Assembly: GCF_024611995.1 (NCBI RefSeq)
Contig: NZ_CP102509.1
Span: 7,006,001-7,070,000, forward strand
Reading direction: 5' to 3'
Length of the DNA stretch: 64,000 nucleotides
Origin: Streptomyces sp. NBC_00162
Lineage (GTDB): Bacteria > Actinomycetota > Actinomycetes > Streptomycetales > Streptomycetaceae
In this document: in pieces, positions 61,167 to 64,000 of the stretch
Numbering within the stretch: position 1 is the first letter of the stretch
Layout: each line of letters begins with the position of its first letter
Program-made: the position numbers and the translations under genes
The notes under the pieces: model-generated
The model's database searches: none
What the model was told of the DNA's origin: nothing
The model's input: only the letters and a program-made list of their open reading frames with translations

Positions 61167-62276
61167 CTACAGCCAGGGGAGTTGGCCGGCGGCGTACCGG
61201 TAGGCGCGGAAGACGGAGTTCTGCGCGCCGGCCGAGGACTCCAGGCCCACGCCCTTGCCGAAGGACCGGAACTGCGGGACCACGAACTCCCAGACCACGT
61301 CCCCGCCGCGGGTCACCTCGAAGAGCCGGCCGAAGGAGCCCTCGGCGATGAAGGTGTTTCCGTTCGGCAGGCGCTGGGCGCTGGACATGTAGGGGCTGAA
61401 GAAGTTCTGCGGCGGGTTGTCCTCGTACGCCCACACCTCCTTGCCTGTGTGCGGGTCGAGTTCCAGCACCCGCGAGTACGGCACGGAGGTGGTGTCGCGG
61501 TAGGTCCCGTTGTCGAAGACCAGGATCGTGCCGTCGGCCAGTTCGTGCGGATGGTGCTGCTGGGCGAGCACGTCGGGGCCGATGCGCCAGCGGACGGAGC
61601 CGTCGGCCCGGTCGACGGCCACGGTGGTGGAGGCGCTGCGGAAGCCCACCACGATGGAGCCGTCGGCGAGTTCGTTGACGGTGTTGGCCATCGGCCAGTG
61701 CTCGCGGGCGAAATGCGGGTTGAGGGGGAACTCCTCGGGGTCGAGGTGCTCGATGGCGGCCCAGCGCCACACCGCTTCCCCGTCCCAGGTCAGTTCGTAC
61801 ACCACGTCCCCGTAGATCACCCCGCCCGGGGCCTCGGAGCCGGGGATGCCGCCCCGGATGCGGGCCGCGTCGGCCGGGGCCAGCGGTTCGACGACGGTGA
61901 CGATGAGGTTGCCGTTGCGCAGGACCGAGGCGTCGTGGTGGTGGAAGGGGTGCCGGGCCTCGCGTAGGACCGTGGAGTCCGGGGCGAGTTCCTGGAAGAT
62001 ACCGCCGTGGTAGACGTCCCAGATGGGGAAGAGGGTCGGGCCGCTGGTGTCCTTGGCCGCGTAGAAGAGGTTCCCGTCGGGAAGGAGCTGCGCCTGACGG
62101 CCGGGCGGGTGCGGGGAGTTCCACGTGTGGACGGGCCGGCCCTCGATGTCGACGAGGTGGATCTCGCCGGCGCTGGTGATCGGCGTGTAGAGGGTGTAGC
62201 CGCCGTAACTGCGGGCGGGGTCATGGGCGATCAGGCCGACGCCGCGGCGGCGCAGGGTGTTCTGGTCGACGGTCAT
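61167..62276 (-). CDS. Arylsulfotransferase (ASST) family protein
   Basis: A 369-aa beta-propeller protein of the ASST family. Blade motifs such as HTWNSPHPPGRQAQLLPDGNLFYAA, HHHDASVLRNGNLIVTVVEP, HHPHELADGTILVFDNGTYRD and NPPQNFFSPYMSSAQRLPNGNTFIAEGS are typical. The HHHDAS His cluster is the likely catalytic region. Classical ASSTs move sulfate between phenols in the periplasm; this one has no signal peptide, so its location and reaction are uncertain. It is followed on the same strand by an SsuA-like lipoprotein and an ATPase upstream of it, suggesting sulfonate or aryl-sulfate use. Confidence 0.78.
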   Translation of the reverse strand: MTVDQNTLRRRGVGLIAHDPARSYGGYTLYTPITSAGEIHLVDIEGRPVHTWNSPHPPGRQAQLLPDGNLFYAAKDTSGPTLFPIWDVYHGGIFQELAPDSTVLREARHPFHHHDASVLRNGNLIVTVVEPLAPADAARIRGGIPGSEAPGGVIYGDVVYELTWDGEAVWRWAAIEHLDPEEFPLNPHFAREHWPMANTVNELADGSIVVGFRSASTTVAVDRADGSVRWRIGPDVLAQQHHPHELADGTILVFDNGTYRDTTSVPYSRVLELDPHTGKEVWAYEDNPPQNFFSPYMSSAQRLPNGNTFIAEGSFGRLFEVTRGGDVVWEFVVPQFRSFGKGVGLESSAGAQNSVFRAYRYAAGQLPWL

Positions 62277-62309
62277 GAGGATCTCCTGGGTGGCCTGGGT
62301 GGGTGTGGT

Positions 62310-63305
62310 TCAGCGAACGGTGACGGCGGCCGGGTCGACTGCCGTCAGGGGCGCGGTGTGCAGATGGCGCAGCAGCGCGGTGCGGTCGGCGGAGTCCGGC
62401 AGGCTCTGGGCGGCCTTCGCCCAGGCGGCCTCCTGCTCCAACTCGGCCAGCAGCTCGGGCGAGAGGGTCGCGCCGTAGCCGTAGCGGGGCTGAAAGACGT
62501 CCACGTAGCCGGCCTGGAGCGCGCCCTTGGACTGGGCGAGTACGGCCCTTCGCGCGGCGGCCGGGTCGGCGGCGATCTCGCGCTGGGCCTTCAGCAGCGC
62601 CCGGAGCACGGCCGTGATGGCCTGCTCGCTCGCCTCCGGTCCGGCGACGAGCAGGGTCCGGGCCGTGTAGCCGGTGAAGGGGAGCTCGGCGTAACGCTCG
62701 CCGAGGGTGGTGCGGGCGGAGTCGTAGAAGCTGGGGAAGGTGACCCCGGCATCGATGTCCCCGCGGGCCAGCGCCGGAGTCACCTGGTTCGGGGCGAGGT
62801 TGACCACCGTCACGTCCGCGGCGGTCAGCTGCGCCGAAGCCAGCATCCGCGACAGCGCGTACTCCACGTTCGTGCCCTGCGGGACACCGACCTTGCGGCC
62901 CTTGAGCGCGGCGAATCCGGTGATCTGCCGGTCGGTCCGGGTGAGCAGGCGCCAGTCGTCGAACCGGGACAGGTCGGCGACGATCCGCAGGTCCCGCCCG
63001 CCCAGCGCGGCCGTCACCGCGGGCAGGTCGCCCACGACGCCGAGCCGGGCCTGGCCGCCGAGCACGGCGTTGAGGGCCTCCCGGCCGGTGGGCTGCGTGG
63101 TGACGGCGACCTCGATGCCCTCGGCCGCCCACAGCGCGTGCTCCTGGGCCACGTGGACCGGCGCGCCGCCGAGGTGATCGCTCGCCGCGAGGGTAACGGC
63201 CGGGCGCCCGGCGCCCGCCGGGGCGGCCGGTCCGGCGCAGGCCGTGGTGAGCGCGGAGAGCAGGGCGGCCAGCAGTACGGCGGCCACCGCGCGGGATCTG
63301 GGCAT
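62310..63305 (-). CDS. SsuA/NrtA-type ABC substrate-binding lipoprotein
   Basis: A 331-aa NMT1/SsuA-like binding protein. The signal peptide has a Cys at residue 23 (ALTTAC). Features of the fold are LAASDHLGGAPVHVAQEHALWAAEGIEVAV, GVVGDLPAV and LKGRKVGVPQGTNVEYALSRML. Related proteins bind alkanesulfonates, nitrate, taurine or thiamine precursors. The start at 63305 is chosen over a GTG at 63323 because AAAGGA lies 9 nt ahead. It is encoded next to an SsuB-like ATPase (39 nt upstream); no permease is in the window. Confidence 0.85.
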   Translation of the reverse strand: MPRSRAVAAVLLAALLSALTTACAGPAAPAGAGRPAVTLAASDHLGGAPVHVAQEHALWAAEGIEVAVTTQPTGREALNAVLGGQARLGVVGDLPAVTAALGGRDLRIVADLSRFDDWRLLTRTDRQITGFAALKGRKVGVPQGTNVEYALSRMLASAQLTAADVTVVNLAPNQVTPALARGDIDAGVTFPSFYDSARTTLGERYAELPFTGYTARTLLVAGPEASEQAITAVLRALLKAQREIAADPAAARRAVLAQSKGALQAGYVDVFQPRYGYGATLSPELLAELEQEAAWAKAAQSLPDSADRTALLRHLHTAPLTAVDPAAVTVR

Positions 63306-63344
63306 GACGGAGGGTCCTTTCACGGAAGGGTTCGGGCTTCGGGG

Positions 63345-64000
63345 TCACTCGGAACCGAGGTGACGGGCGATCAGCGCCCGCAGGTCCGGGTCGGTCGGCG
63401 GCCCGGCGGGCACCGGGTGGTCGGCCAGGACCTGCCCGGGAGACCCGCCGAGTACGACCACCCGTTCGGCGAGGGCCAGGGCCTCGTCGATGTCGTGCGT
63501 GACGAACAGGACGGTGGTGCCCCTGCGCTGCCACAACTCCCGCAGCAGGGCTTGCATCCGGGTGCGGGTCAGCGCGTCCAGCGCCCCGAACGGCTCGTCC
63601 ATCAGCAGCACTTCGGGCTCGGCGGCCAGGGCGCGCGCCAGCGCCACCCGCTGCTGCATCCCGCCGGACAGCTGCGCGGGATACTTGTCCGCGCCGTCCG
63701 AGAGGCCCACCTCGGCCAGGGCGGCGAGGGCGCGTCGGCGGCGCTCCGCACGCGGGAGGCCGAGGCGCTTGAGGGCGAACTCCACGTTGCCGCGCGCAGT
63801 GCGCCACGGGAAGAGCGCGTAGTGCTGGAAGACCACGCCCCGCTCGGGGCCCGGTCCGCGCACCGGCTCGGATCCCGCCGTCACCCGCCCGGCGGTGGGC
63901 CGCACGAACCCGGCCACCGCGTTCAGCACGGTGGACTTCCCGCACCCGCTCGGCCCCAGCAGAGCCGTGAACGACCCCGCCGGGAGGTCCAGGTCGGTGC
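63345..64000 (-). CDS. SsuB/NrtD-type ABC ATP-binding protein (partial)
   Basis: The C-terminal 218 residues, running off the right edge. Walker A ([11 protein letters not shown]) is encoded near 63930-63965, the Q-loop is [11 protein letters not shown], the signature [16 protein letters not shown], Walker [17 protein letters not shown], and the switch His is in [11 protein letters not shown]. This is the SsuB/TauB/NrtD class. Its start and the permease should lie beyond 64000. It forms an operon with the SsuA-like lipoprotein gene (39 nt apart), followed by the ASST-family gene. Confidence 0.9.
   Translation of the reverse strand, partial: TDLDLPAGSFTALLGPSGCGKSTVLNAVAGFVRPTAGRVTAGSEPVRGPGPERGVVFQHYALFPWRTARGNVEFALKRLGLPRAERRRRALAALAEVGLSDGADKYPAQLSGGMQQRVALARALAAEPEVLLMDEPFGALDALTRTRMQALLRELWQRRGTTVLFVTHDIDEALALAERVVVLGGSPGQVLADHPVPAGPPTDPDLRALIARHLGSE

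Noticed and set aside
1..64000. Biosynthetic cluster for a secondary metabolite, prophage or CRISPR array
   Set aside because: No PKS/NRPS, terpene, phage structural or integrase genes, and no regularly spaced repeats were seen anywhere in the window.

Overview
The window is a stretch of Streptomyces-type chromosome. GC content is very high with strong third-position GC, starts are often GTG, several transcripts look leaderless, and many gene families are typical of streptomycetes: PhoD, a WhiJ/AbaA-like XRE plus DUF397 plus RsbW-like trio, MurT/GatD, DUF5999, a caa3 oxidase CtaG and a tripeptidyl aminopeptidase. I see no rRNA, tRNA, CRISPR array, insertion sequence or prophage. Almost all of the window is core or conserved-accessory chromosome. 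No gap between genes exceeds about 300 bases.

Layout. 1-8 kb: tail of a membrane protein, gamma-carbonic anhydrase, hexapeptide acyltransferase, CoA-binding protein, YigZ, the sbcD-sbcC nuclease operon, and a divergent Lrp/rhodanese pair. 8-18.4 kb: DUF885 protein, a 2TM-ACT-GNAT fusion, PhoD phosphatase, an alpha/beta hydrolase, GntR and ROK regulators, and a LuxR-type two-component system divergent from an ABC exporter. 20-27 kb: purB with an overlapping uracil-DNA glycosylase homologue, a GDSL hydrolase, two CNNM/CBS membrane proteins, an acetyltransferase and a methyltransferase. 27.4-32.1 kb: biotin cluster bioB-bioA-bioD with divergent bioF. 32.1-33.9 kb: DUF397/XRE/ATP-binding regulator cluster. 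34.1-38.7 kb: complete urease operon ureABCFGD. 38.9-46.6 kb: secreted tripeptidyl aminopeptidase, acylglycerophosphate acyltransferase, a 52-aa membrane protein, CtaG, pfkA, gatD-murT and peptide deformylase. 46.7-53.7 kb: TetR with divergent acyl-CoA dehydrogenase, a zinc-ribbon membrane protein, SRPBCC, small proteins, a STAND ATPase and an Fn3 lipoprotein. 53.8-59 kb: five-gene Nik-type ABC importer. 59-64 kb: secreted beta-propeller-like protein, arylsulfotransferase-family protein, SsuA/NrtA-like lipoprotein and its ATPase, which runs off the end.

Links between the genes. The clearest is nickel. The ABC importer at 53.9-59.0 kb carries a sequence matching the Nur (nickel uptake regulator) operator consensus at its promoter, and the same window encodes the nickel enzyme urease with its nickel chaperones UreF, UreG and UreD. 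The urease promoter region has a GlnR-like half-site, which suggests nitrogen control. The biotin genes surround one divergent promoter, and BioB has a long Cys/His tail that repeats the CX3CX2C spacing of its radical-SAM motif. GatD/MurT, deformylase and PfkA are housekeeping. The right end may be a small sulfonate/aryl-sulfate uptake and conversion locus.

I did not find a convincing wholly new system. The most interesting points are the BioB tail, the Nur and GlnR-like sites, the membrane-ACT-GNAT fusion, a 7-codon leader coupled to sbcD, a probable CTG start for the glycosylase gene, and several well-formed operator palindromes in divergent promoters.
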